A stretch of DNA of 64,000 nucleotides from Basidiobolus meristosporus CBS 931.73. Its lineage: Eukaryota; Basidiobolomycota; Basidiobolomycetes; Basidiobolales; Basidiobolaceae. How positions within the stretch are numbered: the first letter of the stretch is position 1; each line of letters begins with the position of its first letter. Location: assembly GCA_002104905.1 (NCBI GenBank), contig MCFE01000351.1:1-64000 (forward strand), in the 5' to 3' direction. Below, piece by piece: positions 33,315 to 44,671 of the stretch. Position numbers and translations under genes: made by a program. A model generated the notes under the pieces. It did no database searches. It was not told the origin of the DNA and worked only from the letters and a program-made list of their open reading frames with translations.

Positions 33315-34364
33315 AATATGGATGGCTACTGGAGCTTCCAAATCTTGTTTCAGGAGTGCTCATGATGCCTGAGTCTGTTGCTGGATACCAAACTTATACA
33401 TATTCATAAGAGCTTCCAGACTTTATCTCCAAAGGTAAATCCAAGTAATTTATACACTCTGAAAGGTGAATCTTCAATGCTATCAGTCAGAGATGATGAG
33501 ATGAAATCATATTGCACAATATAGCACATGATAGTAGGGAATATTAAAAGGAGATCTCTCTAAATTAGCTGGTACAGCTAATCCACAGTACTGGAAGCAT
33601 CTCAGCTCTAATGTTACAAAAGGAATTGCAGTGGTAATGATGTGATCAATGAAAAAAGACTACTCAGATAAGAAGCCCATATCAAGATTGGTAAGTATTC
33701 ATGTATGCAACAAGATAAATCAGCTGGGCATTGTCAGCTGGAAGTACATGGTTTTTAAGTTACATAACTAAACTGTCATCAGTATCTATATGTTCCATTA
33801 TTATGTTGTGTTAGTTATTCAGGTGTAGACAAAGTATAAGTGGATATCTCAAAGAGTTGTAAGGTGAGCTTCATAAGCAAGATTAATGACCACAGGCAAC
33901 TACTTTGCAATTATACAAGTTTTCCTCACCAAAGTACTAACTAAACCTTGCTTCATGACACATGACAGCTAGTTTGAAGCATCCTCTTTACAGTAGCACT
34001 GCACCCCAAGACTACAGGGTAGCATTGTGCAAAGTTAACAATGGACACAAGTCCTCTGGAGCAAACCTTTGGTTACATTCACCTATGGTATTGCGTGAGA
34101 CCCAGCTAAGAGCCAGGTCCATGCACTAAGTTGTACATACATCTGCTGTAGCATCTACCCTTGAGCAAGTTACACTTGGTGTGCTATCAAATTAAGAATC
34201 ATTCAAGGTATCTCAGCCACTGCTGCCAATGGCATATGGCAGTACACTTTGACATGCAGCACTCCAGGAATGGTCAACCACATCATTCTGGCGCTAAGAC
34301 CTCATCAGGAGACTGCTATAATTCCAGCAGCTCTGAGTTTATCACCATCTACACAATCTGGTGA
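33315..34364. mobile_element. PIF/Harbinger fragment H4
   Basis: 33318-33830 is the minus-strand 5' part of the transposase and the intergenic region (compare 13840-14290). From about 33840 to 34360 the sequence aligns weakly with gene X on the plus strand (ACACAAGTCCTCTGGAGCAA at 34049 versus 17441). All frames are broken. It directly abuts tnp2 sequence at about 34365. Confidence 0.55.
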
Positions 34365-35812
34365 GGAGATTACAACAGTGTTTTGCTTACTTTACAGCCA
34401 AATATAGTTGATAAAATATAATTTTGTTTATACAGTCTTTTGCCAAGGGTGGCATGATATTGCTACAGTCTTAATGCGCTTTACAACTATACAAGATGAT
34501 CTTACTGTCTAGTACATACTGTTGTCTAATATGTCAACAAACTTGCTGGTATTTGAAGGCCTCTTTGCAAGGCTCCAATGGCATTATCATGGCAGTATGT
34601 TGCACTACAGCTGGTTCTGTGTTATGCTACTGTACCAATTTACCAAATAGTAATTTCTTTTTCTACCTCCCCTTGTGTAGTTTATATATTCCACCATAGA
34701 ATCACCCATCTTGATTTGCTTACCCACCACTACCTTTGGTATTCCAAATATAGTTTGAATCAAAAAATACTATGGCCTCCTGCTTACTAACCTTTACAAA
34801 TGTGTACACCTGCCATAATTGACATACTTCCAATACCTTGACTTTAAAGCTTTTTAGTGCAATGCTTGCATACTTACTGTGTACCTTGTACTGCTGGTAA
34901 CATATACATCTTGCAAGCATATGCTTAGTAGCTACCACTTCTGCCATGAACACCTCCTGAATATCCGCATAGAGCTTTTGGGTATTTAGCCAATATATTT
35001 CTTCTCCCTGCTGGATTTTAGTCCCTCTTATAGGTGCATTCTGGCTTTTGTTTGTGAAAATCCCATTTCAAATGGTGTGTAAATTGACTTTTGACTAAGC
35101 AAAATTGCCTACTTTTGTAGAGTTTTCCTATTGAAGTTTAGTTGCTTGTTACACCCAACCCAACTTTTCATTACTTGACTGAACACTTGCACATTGTGGC
35201 CACAAAGCTTCTTAATGCCATAGGCATTAATGTCCCCCCACACACCTGCCCCATAGGAAACTCACAAAAGGTGAAGTAAGGTTCACTATTCTCAACACAC
35301 CAAGCAAGATGGAGTAGTAAATTGATACAGTAGTGACAGTGATTAACGTATTCAGCTTTATGTTTGAAGTACAGCCACTTAAATCCCATCACACACTTGT
35401 TGCACAAAAGCTGTAGATATATCAGGTTGGCATTGATGATCTGCTTCTGAATAAATATTCCTACTATATCCACATATGACTCCCAAAGCTTCCAATCTAC
35501 TCTTAGTAGAAATGGCTTCAGAAGGCCGCTTGAATAAATACCTATCCAGCTCATCAGTCCTTGCACTTGTTTTGTTGCATATGAGAATTAATGTAAATTG
35601 CAGCCTGTGAGAAGTACTTAGGTTAGCAGATACTCTATAATATCTGACCCATCCTCTCAGTTTTATCTAGTATGTCAAAGGGCTTATTTAGCTTGTGATG
35701 CACCCATTCAAAACTTGGTTATCAGTATAGGGATATTGTTGAGGAGCAAATGCATTACTCCCAGCAGAAAGCTTTGCTAGTGCAGATGCCCTCTATCTTG
35801 AGTATCTCTTGC
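34365..35812 (-). pseudogene. tnp2: tnp2 fragment F, C-terminal half
   Basis: Minus strand. Pieces: GIFIQKQIINANLIYLQLLC (about 35440), INLLLHLAWCVENSEPYFTF, FPMGQVCGG (about 35240) and a C-terminal block with HMLARCICYQQYKVHSKYAS (about 34900). It ends near KLPFGA-equivalent sequence at 35750-35790. The region is badly eroded, with a deletion at about 35230 relative to copy B. Confidence 0.75.
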
Positions 35813-36311
35813 CAAAGTCATGGAAACAGAGCGTTATAGCAGTATTACTTAATCAGTGATGGATTCTAATGGAGTTACTTGTTGGGTGAGTGGTTGGACT
35901 TGAGGTTACTGTGGCATAATAGGATTTATATAGGTCAATACAATTGGCAATTGAGGTACAACTGAAGTTTCAGTGGAAATAAATCAATTTGTATGCATGA
36001 AGAATCATAGAAACATTTGAGTCAGGTAGTAAGGAGTGTGAAAAAGAGGCAATAGCCAATCAATGTACACAAACATAGGAGGTGATTGACTGCCCAGGAT
36101 CAACAAGTGCAAAAACTGGCAGAAAACCAATCAAAAGCCACCTTTGTTTTGTCATGATGAAAATTTTTGACCAAGTTTTTTATAATATCTGGGGTGCAAC
36201 TATATTATGATGGTCTTTGCACAATGTCCTAATCGAACCAATAGACTCTAGTCACAGGACATGGAATATGTGACACCCTTTTGATGGAATTATCACAACA
36301 ATCTTTCATTG
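35813..36311 (+). pseudogene. CACTA gene 2 fragment, 3' end
   Basis: Matches 54095-54480: WKQS near 35820, then the untranslated tail with AATCAAAAGCCACC at 36128 and GGGGTGCAACTATAT at 36191. It runs towards the CACTA end (AATTATCACAACAATCTTTC at 36290) but is cut by gypsy LTR sequence before AGGG is reached. Confidence 0.7.
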
Positions 36312-39311
36312 AGACTGATATTACTGATCTGATAGATAACACTGATATACTAATAGGCTAACCATAAAATTAATTGACTGGACTAAATACTGTTCTAACT
36401 TGATAATTGAGAAATATATCAGAACATTCTCTCCTACTGAAGTTGAAAGGGTTCTCCTGAATCTCTTTTTTTGTGATACCAATATATTGATGGTTCAGTA
36501 GTGTCAGTAAGTCTTGCAAGCTAGAGCCTGTCTCTATGAGCCAGATCTTCCTGGATATTCCCTTGTTTGTCCATAAATTGGTAATTTACAAATGGACATT
36601 CCCTGAAGATCTTCAATGGCTGTAGCTGTGTGGCTCAAACTTCTTCCAAGTGTTTTCTCTCAGCAATACAAAGCTCCCAGCTGTCAATGCTTTTGCTGAT
36701 ATGGTTGTATCAAATCTCTGCTTCACCATTTCTGCACTTTGGGATACTTTGGCCTGTGCCTCTTGATGTCTTTGTTCTTGCTGCTGGTATCTACTTGGCT
36801 GACTGAGTTCATCTTCTGAGGCATCTGTAAGCTTTGGTTTTATGTGATCTCTTTAAATCCTTAGTTCACATCCATACACTAAGTAGAGTAGCAATTGTTG
36901 GGTGGTGTATGCACTCTCACTCTGCATGCCAGAAGTGCTTGGTCTATATACTTCTCCCATCAACTGACAGCTCCATTTGCATACTTGGTGAGCATTTTCC
37001 AAATAATCCCTTCAACGGCTCAGTGACTGTATTTGTTCTTGGGTGATATGTCAAGGCTTTCAAGTGTTTGATTAGCTGCATATCCAGGTAAGTTTCCAAT
37101 GTTGTTGTAATTGAGTTTGCTCCTCTATAAGATGAAATTTGCAACTTTGTTTTTGCTGGCTACATATACAGCTTTGGCTACTGGCCATTTGGTGACATGG
37201 TCAATTACTACTAGCCCTCAATGGTGCATTTTCTGGCAGATGGCAGTCTTTTGACAAAGTCAATTCCCTGTCTCAGATGGTCTTATAGGCACCAGGGGAA
37301 TGATTTCAGCAATTCTCTGTGGCTGGCCTTGGTTGATTTGGCAATTTAGGCATGTTTTTACTAGCTTCTCACTATCTTGTTTCATTCTGGACCACCATGC
37401 TCTGCCTTTTGCAAGTCTATAGGCACTTTCAATTACACAATTATCCACATGCAGTGTGTAGCTTATGTATTAGATCCAGGCAAGCAACATAAGGGCAATA
37501 GGCAATAGAACTTCCATCAACAATTTGGTAGAGTATTACTACAAGTTTGCTGGCTTCAAACTGGAGTATCTTGTTGATCACTTCATCCACATCATTAGGA
37601 ATGGATTAGTCCTCCAAGTACTTTGGAAATAAGCTAAGCCAATCTGATTCATGAACTAAGTTGAGGTGTGCAACTTGTTCTATTCTTGATAAGGCATCAG
37701 TATGAGTGTTGCTCTTCCCAGGGCAGTAAACAATCTCCAATTTAAATTGCCGAATGTATTCACTCCATCTTGTTTTTTTCTGGATAGCACCTTCTGCACA
37801 ATTATGTACTTGAGTAACGCATGATCAGTCTTCACAGAGTACCTGACTCCTGTAATATAGCATCTCCAGGTCATCAAGCAGTGCATAATTGCCAGAAGCT
37901 CCTATTCATGCACTGGAAATTCTGTTCTGCTGAATTCAGTTTCTTGAATCCAAAAGCCACTGGGAAGTCCTTTCCTTCATGTTCTTGACTTAGTACTCCA
38001 CCAATTGCATAATCTGAAGCAGCTGTGCACAGAGTAAACTCTTTTCTGGAGTCTGGTATTTCAATCTTGGCAGCTATACAGTAAATTCTGAGCATCTGAA
38101 AGGCAGTCTCACAGGCTATATCGCACTTCAAGGTATTGTCCTTTGGGTAAATATCAGTCAAAGGGGCTGCATTACTTGCATAGAACTTCAAATATCTCCG
38201 GCAATAGAAAACAACTCTCAGGAATGATGAGAGTTCTAATGTGCAATGGGGGTGCTTCAGATTCTTCATTGCTTCAACCTTTTTGTAGTATAAGGTTACT
38301 CCTGGCATGGGTTCCATGTGCCCCAGGGATTCAATGTGTTCCTTCAAGAATTCACACTTTACTAGCTTGCATATAGCCTGTTCTCTCTTATCTTCTTTAA
38401 GACCTTTTCAATGTGCACCAAATGGTCCTCTGCTATCTTGCTGTATATCAATATGTCATTTATGTTGATTACCATAAACTGGTCCAGGTACTCCTAGCAA
38501 ACAGTTTGCACCAGGTGATGAATATTGCAGGGGCATTGGTCAGGATAAAACTGATGACCAGGTACTTGTAGTGTCTGTATCTGCTCCTGAATGCTGTCTC
38601 AGGGATGTCTTCAGGTTTTGCCTTGATCTTGTTGTATCCACATATTGGGTCAAGCTTGCTGAATCTATCTTGGTCTACTGGTACTATCTAGCACTATATT
38701 TAAATAGTAACCCTAAGTAAAACGCATACAAAGCACTTACCATGCCAGATAGTGCCAGTAAACCAAGATAGTGCCATACATTTTTGTGACATGATATAAG
38801 CCATAGGAGCTAGATTCAGAGTGCAATGGGTATTGAGTACCAGATGCATGTCTTCAGTCCTTCCATGCTATTACTTATCATGCACAACATTGATGCAAAA
38901 AACAGGTCAAAAAATGGACTTTCTCCAGCATGGTGGGTGAAACACAGGGGCTGCTTAGCACAAACATGAAGAAACATTTTTCACATTCTGTGGCCAAATT
39001 TAGGTATAGTATGCCTCTCTGGCACAGAATGGCACTATTTGGCACTCATGGCCATATGTGGCACTATTCCACAGAACAAGTCCAATATCCAGGTACATTC
39101 TCTGATTGCTCTATCAAACTGGGTCTTGCTAAGGTCACCTGTTTCACACACACTGGAATTGATCAAGTTAAAATTCAGTTTGGCAGGTAGGAGCTCATAA
39201 GCTTGCTTGTCTTTTTGGATCTGAATGGCATGGGCTCTTGTGTTTATTGATGGATTATGACAAGATAGCCATGTTTTCTCAAGTACTAGGACAAACCTGC
39301 AGTTCTAAATG
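36312..39311 (-). mobile_element. Ty3/gypsy F2 copy 2, truncated and rearranged
   Basis: Starts with a truncated 3' LTR (36312-36426) and purine tract TCTCTCCTACTGAAG (reverse). Integrase pieces: LVVIDHVTKWPVAKAV (about 37200), ALTYHPRTNTVTEPL (about 37050) and zinc-binding CLNCQINQGQPQRIAE (about 37350). RNase H: LCTAASDYAIGGVLSQEHEG (about 38000). Reverse transcriptase: INDILIY (about 38460), again with one Asp of the DD box replaced. A partial palindromic MITE (38664-39083) replaces the rest of the reverse transcriptase. 39084-39311 resumes in the protease-RT linker. The 5' LTR and gag are missing. Confidence 0.82.
38664..39083. mobile_element. Palindromic MITE, copy M5, right arm and spacer only
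   Basis: Contains the last part of the left arm, the spacer (about 38698-38740) and the full right arm, ending AGAACAAGTCC then AAT. The left arm and the adjoining gypsy reverse transcriptase were lost together, probably in one deletion. Confidence 0.78.
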
Positions 39312-41350
39312 TTACACACTATGCTAGTCAGTGAGCACATTGATCAGAGTTGGCTTAAGTTATCATAATAAGCTTATTTACCTAATTTTGAGCATATTGC
39401 ATCTAATTGTTCATCAGTTGTCATAAATCTCATTATTATGATGCAAAAAGTATTCTCAAAAGGTGTTTTTGTGACATCATTGATGGATTACTCACAGGTT
39501 CATGTGCAATTGTGAAATCTGCAATTGATGTGATCTGTTCTGTGCCAATGCAATCCAAGATTCATTATGCTTGATGTATTGAGAATTGAAATATGACATT
39601 GTTTTTGTATTTATTTCATATAAGTCCAGGCTGCTAACAATTTAATGCAGTATCAGTGTCTTAGTCTATCTACACAGTGGCTATTGTTGCAAGTCTTTAT
39701 ATAAAAGCTGTAGAGTGACAGGGAATTTAGCTGGTATTGTAATCACTAAAACCTGAAACAATTTTTGTTTAGATTCCAGCAGCTCCTTAAATACATTTTG
39801 ACATGTCAAATGCTGACATTGCATATTCCAATGTTTGGTGGGGCTGATAACTCATTTGATTTCATCAACATCATCTAATTAGATCCTACTTGATATATCC
39901 ATTTCTGTCTAATAAGTATATACTGTATCATCTACTGACTAATACTACTGATTTGATAGATAAAGCTGATATACTGTTAGGTTAAACATAAAACTAACCA
40001 ATTGACTAAAAGCTGATTTAATTTAAATATTCAGGCAGCAGAACATAGCACTATACCCAGTTGCCATTCATTTGGGTACAACTCAGACAAAATCAAGCCA
40101 ACTTTGAATGTGTGGTTGGGAACAAACATAGTTGAATTGGTTCAACTTTTCCAAATGAGTATAGAAAGGCCAAGTATCTGTGATCAGCCTCCTTACAAAT
40201 ATTAGTGCACAACTTGTTAAGCATTCAAAAAAATGCCTCAAAAAGCTAGTTCAACTGGAAGTACACAAGTAGAAGGCTGTCACATAAGTTCTATATCAGC
40301 ATGCTGGGATATATATTTGACAAATTGTATTGCAAAACAGGTATTAAGATCTAGCATGATCTAAGTATAAACTGATTTGACAAGGAGGTGGCATGCAAGC
40401 AGTTCAATATGTAATTTCCACAGTACAGACCAGATATACCCTTATGTACCAAATCTTTGGGAATCCAGGAGATTTCAAGCAGGCTTTTGGCTCATAAGAC
40501 TAATGTGTGGCACCATATATTGGTGGAGCTGAACAGCTTCCAGGTGCAGTATACAGAGGACTTACAAAGCACTGTTTAATATCTCAGGGCAAGAGAAAGT
40601 GAATACCTTAACATATCATAAGGTTAGCTACAAAAGGAAGAATAAATACTGCAGGCAGCTATCAGCCTAATTTGACAGAGCTTTTACTAAGCACTGCATC
40701 ACCACCTTGCTGGTAAATCTTAACCCAGCCAACACTAATGTTCTTCACAGGAGCACTCTGAAGCAAATTTATGACTGTAGTGCAGAGCAAAACAACTAGA
40801 GTCTACTATAGTGCTGTAGTGTACATAGGTCTACCAGCTCAGGCCAAGTTACATCAATATAGAGCATCCCATTGAGCTCAGCAAAATGTCATGCTCATTT
40901 GTCAAGTTGGGCTTGCACAGGCCATCACATCTAACTATCATCTGGTTACCAATGGTGAGCTCCCTCACAGAATCTAACTGAAATTAGCCCAACAGCAGAA
41001 GCTGATAGCAAGTAAATAACACATCAGCTTGTGGCACTCCAGACCAGCTTCATAATATAGTCAGCTTCAAATTGGCATGGCTAAGCTGCAGCACTTCACT
41101 TGCCAACTAGACAGGCAAATAGTGAGTATAAGTACCCAAGTTGCCAAGAAAATTGTCAACAAAGAAGTAGTTCAGGAATGCAGATTGAGTCATTACCATG
41201 TGTTTTAATAGTAATCCCCATGAGAAAACAACATTGAGAAGCTCCATAACTCTACAGCATTGGCAAAACACAAACTCATCCAAACAGTGCAAGTTATCCT
41301 GATTATTCCAACTGTGCCATTGCAAACAAGTGATTACTAAATTGTATCTG
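39312..41350. mobile_element. PIF/Harbinger fragment H5, mainly gene X
   Basis: 39312-39600 matches the Harbinger intergenic and 5' region (CTGCAATTGATGTGATCTG at about 39519 versus 14350). 40052-41250 is a decayed gene X on the plus strand: FYISMLGYIFDKLYCKTGI (about 40295), WHHILVELNSFQVQYTEDL (about 40510) and, near 41110, sequence matching TSSQEDSQQESS of the copy at 17770. It shows that gene X is uninterrupted by the small MITE of 16014. An F2 solo LTR sits at 39685. Confidence 0.65.
39685..40050 (-). repeat. Solo LTR, gypsy family F2 (366 bp)
   Basis: Begins TGTTGCAAGTCTTTAT and ends CAGCAGAACATAGCA. Exact 4-bp duplication CTAT (39681-39684 and 40051-40054). Minus orientation relative to the gypsy sense strand. 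Confidence 0.88.
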
Positions 41351-41479
41351 AGATCCCCCAATGTCCTCCCTATGTTTCCTTATACAATCTCCCACATACT
41401 CCCTATTAAAGGTAATTGTGGTGCTCCTATCAAAGGGTGATTGCAAAATCAAGTTCCTGTAACTGGGAGATAGTGATAC
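41351..41479. other. Unassigned spacer
   Basis: No match to other repeats in the window and no frame. It contains CCTCCCTATGTTTCC and similar pyrimidine-rich sequence. Confidence 0.3.
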
Positions 41480-43445
41480 CCACTAGTACACCATGGAAAG
41501 ACCATCAAAAAACTTGCACCATTGATATTCCCACACACTGATTCAAGATTTTTCATCACAACATAACATTAGTGACTTTTGACTGATTCTCTGCCAAATT
41601 TTTCACTTTCTTGTCCCAGACACTCAGTGACATTAATATATTTGTGTACATTGGTTGGCTATTCAATTGCCAATTGCACTGGCATATATAAGTCCCCATA
41701 CACAACACTTACATCAGGTCCAACCTTGCACTCAGCCACTAACTCCATTAAAATCTACCATTCAATTAGTATCTAGGCTGTAGTGCTCTTTTTCCATCAC
41801 TTTGGCAGTCCTTTGACAAGGTTTGGATGGCATTCTAATGGTCTTATAGTGTTCCACATTTATTTGAGCAGACCAAATTGATCAGTATATTTGAATGCTA
41901 TATATGGCAGAAAACCTGACTGTAATTTGAGAGCTACAATGTGGACATCAATTGGCATTATAACAGCTGTATAGCAGCCTACAACTCCACTCTAAATGCT
42001 ACTTTGCCACTTACCATATGATTTTTCCTTGTGTTACCAGCACTTGCACCATTAATATATTCTGTTGTAGAATTGCCCCATTGTATTTACCATTCAGAGA
42101 CTACTAAGAGCATTTCAAATATAGATGGATGACCAAAACCATGGCCTCCTGCTTACTAACTTCTATGTAAAAACTCACCTGGTGCATTTCACAAACTTTC
42201 ATCACCTCAGATTTACAGCTTTTCAGTGTGCTACTTGCAAAGTTGCCATAGATCTTGCATTGCAGGTATTGTATACATTTTGCAAGCATATGCTTGGTTG
42301 CTGCCACTTTTGGCATGAATACCTCTTGAAATCATTCAAAACACCTTTTGGTGCTTGGCACATATATTTATTTTCTCCGCTGAATTCTGGTACCCATATA
42401 GGTATGCACTGCTTCTTGCTTGTATAAGTTCCCTATGCAATGGTGTACTATTTAGCTTGTACCCAGGAGCAACCCTGCATACCTTGGCAAAGTTGTCCCA
42501 TCAAAAATTAGCTGCTTGTTGCATCCAACCCAACTTGAATTATGTAACTGATAGTATTTTCATCTTGACTTTGCTTGGTATCTTCCCACACACTTACTCA
42601 GCAGACAACTACTAAGAGTTGCAACAAGGTCTAACAATCACCCCACAGAGAGCAAGATAGAGCAGAGAATGGATGCAGTTGCATCAAAGATCTAGATTTC
42701 AAGCTTTAGGCCCATGGTATGACGCCTGAGATCACAGCGCATAATCCTTGTATAAAAGCTATAGATGCATCAATCAGATAATGGCAATCAGCTTCTGGAT
42801 AAGTATTCCTACTATGTCAATATATGACACCAAATGCTATCCATGTACTCTTGACAGAAATGGCCTCAGAAGGCCACTAGAGCAAATACCTACCCAGTTC
42901 ATCCAGTCCTAACATTTGTATTGTAGCATAAGCATATGTATAATGATTGAAGCTTGTGGTCCTATTTTTGGTTACAAATACTATGTAATTTCTTACCAAT
43001 TTTTCAAGTTTTACAGTACTTTGAAGGGCTCATTTAGCTTGGAATGTCCCTTGCACAACTTGATCTTTACTATAGGGATCTTGTGAGACAAATATTGAAC
43101 CTTTGCTCTGTTGCTGCAAAACTGATAGCAGATTCAGATTCCTGATAACTAGTGGCAGGCAGGATTTGCTAGTAGAGTACCTGCTTGGTTAGAGTCTATC
43201 AAGTGCAAAGGATAAGTCATGCTTACAAATGCCTTCAAGGTAGCCCTTGCGCATTAGTTATTGCTGATATTTTGCATTATATATAGCAGAAATATTGTGT
43301 TAGTTTTACACTGAGCACAGTCCCTTATCACCTCCCAATACCAGCTGGACTGCATGAGCTTCTTTTGATGATGTATTACAATAATATATTTGCAATGCAA
43401 GCAATCTCCATATGAAGCAACCTAAGGTTAAGGTTGGCCAATTAG
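41480..43445 (-). pseudogene. Strongly decayed CACTA copy G: gene 2 tail and tnp2
   Basis: 41480-41810 is the reverse of the gene 2 3' region (compare 49740-50090). 41811-43445 follows tnp2 from its C-terminal end (KHMLAKCIQYLQCKIYGNFA at about 42280) to the N-terminal knuckle region (about 43400). Identity to copies B and C is clearly lower than theirs to each other, so it is an older copy. No frame longer than about 90 codons remains. Confidence 0.6.
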
Positions 43446-43702
43446 GCCTGCTCAAATCAATATAGAGTGCATTGAGACAATTAGAATGCCAAGCAATCAT
43501 TGTCAAAAGGAAGCTCAAGCACTATTCAGTTTTTACCATATTTGGCAGTATAATTGGCAAAGTGCTGATGCAATCCCATTGTAAGATTGTGTGGAGGGTC
43601 AATATCTCTAAGCTGCTGGCATCATGTCAGACTTATAGCAACATTCTGATGGCTGATCTGCACTGGACCTACCCACAGCACCAAATTAGTTTTCAGAGGA
43701 CA
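43446..43702 (+). repeat. CACTA tnp2-side end fragment, inverted
   Basis: Reverse complement of the 3' region at 5971-6150, ending near GCACCAAATTAGTTTTCAGA, a decayed form of the CACTA end. Confidence 0.5.
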
Positions 43703-43902
43703 GTGTTATCAGCAATTGTGCTGTCTGCTATTATCAAAGCATAATTGAGGCAATTAGGTGCAGTTGCAAATAGGATAGATGCAATGGCCCAGAAAAGGCA
43801 AGAAACAGTCCATAGGTGCATGAGTATATAAGACATGTAGCATATTCAATATCCCAGGTAGACAATAAAGTATCTTTATTGCAAAGATACCTAAAAGCAG
43901 GA
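43703..43902 (+). pseudogene. CACTA gene 2 fragment
   Basis: Matches 20280-20470: QLGAVANRIDAMAQKRQETV (about 43750-43810). Only the predicted coiled-coil block is present, set between two tnp2 end fragments. Confidence 0.65.
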
Positions 43903-44671
43903 CTGGAATCCAGCAGGGAAAATGAACATATTGGCTTAGTACAAAAACACATGTTGCATATACTCAAGATGTATTCCTACATAAATAGTGGTAACCAGCA
44001 TATCTTTGCAAGATGTGTATGTTACCTGCAGTACAAGAAGTAGGCAACTTAGCAAGTATCACACTGAAAAGCTATGAAGTTGAGGTAATAAAGTTTGTCA
44101 ATTGCAGTAGGTACGTGTATGTAGAGGTTAGTAAACAGAAGGCTAAAGTTTTTGGGATTTAAAGTATATGTGAAATATCCACAGTGGTAATGGGTAAGTA
44201 AATAAATTGTGGTGATTCAGCAATGGAATATAAGAATGATGCAAGGGGTGGTAGCAAAAGTAAGTACAACTTATTAAGTTGGAATTGTAGCATTGTACAG
44301 TAATGGCAGTAGACCACTGTACTGCTGCTTTAATACCAACAAATATATGCATGAAAGCTGTTGAAATACCATCATGTTTTTTGGCCTGTTACACCTGCAT
44401 GTACTGGCCAGTTAGGTCCACTCAAGTTTGGGCAGACTGCAATTGGACCATTGTAATGACATTCAAATCCTGTCAAAGGAGCACCAAAATGCTGTTACAT
44501 ATAGTTTCCTATTCAGCAGTACAATTGTCTGACTACTGTTACAATTAAGTCATAAGATTTTACAGAGGGTTGATAATTTGGAGCTGCCAGCATTTGGATG
44601 GCCTTGATGTGGGATCTTGATGGCTGATCTGGATTGAATCTTCCCATGTTACCAAAGTATTTCCAATAGGG
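43903..44671 (+). pseudogene. tnp2: tnp2 C-terminal fragment with CACTA end
   Basis: Plus-strand copy of the last quarter of tnp2 (VCYLQYKK at about 44030, compare 56280-56340) and its 3' region. It ends TTTCCAATAGGG at 44671, a one-step decay of the terminal sequence. Confidence 0.65.
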
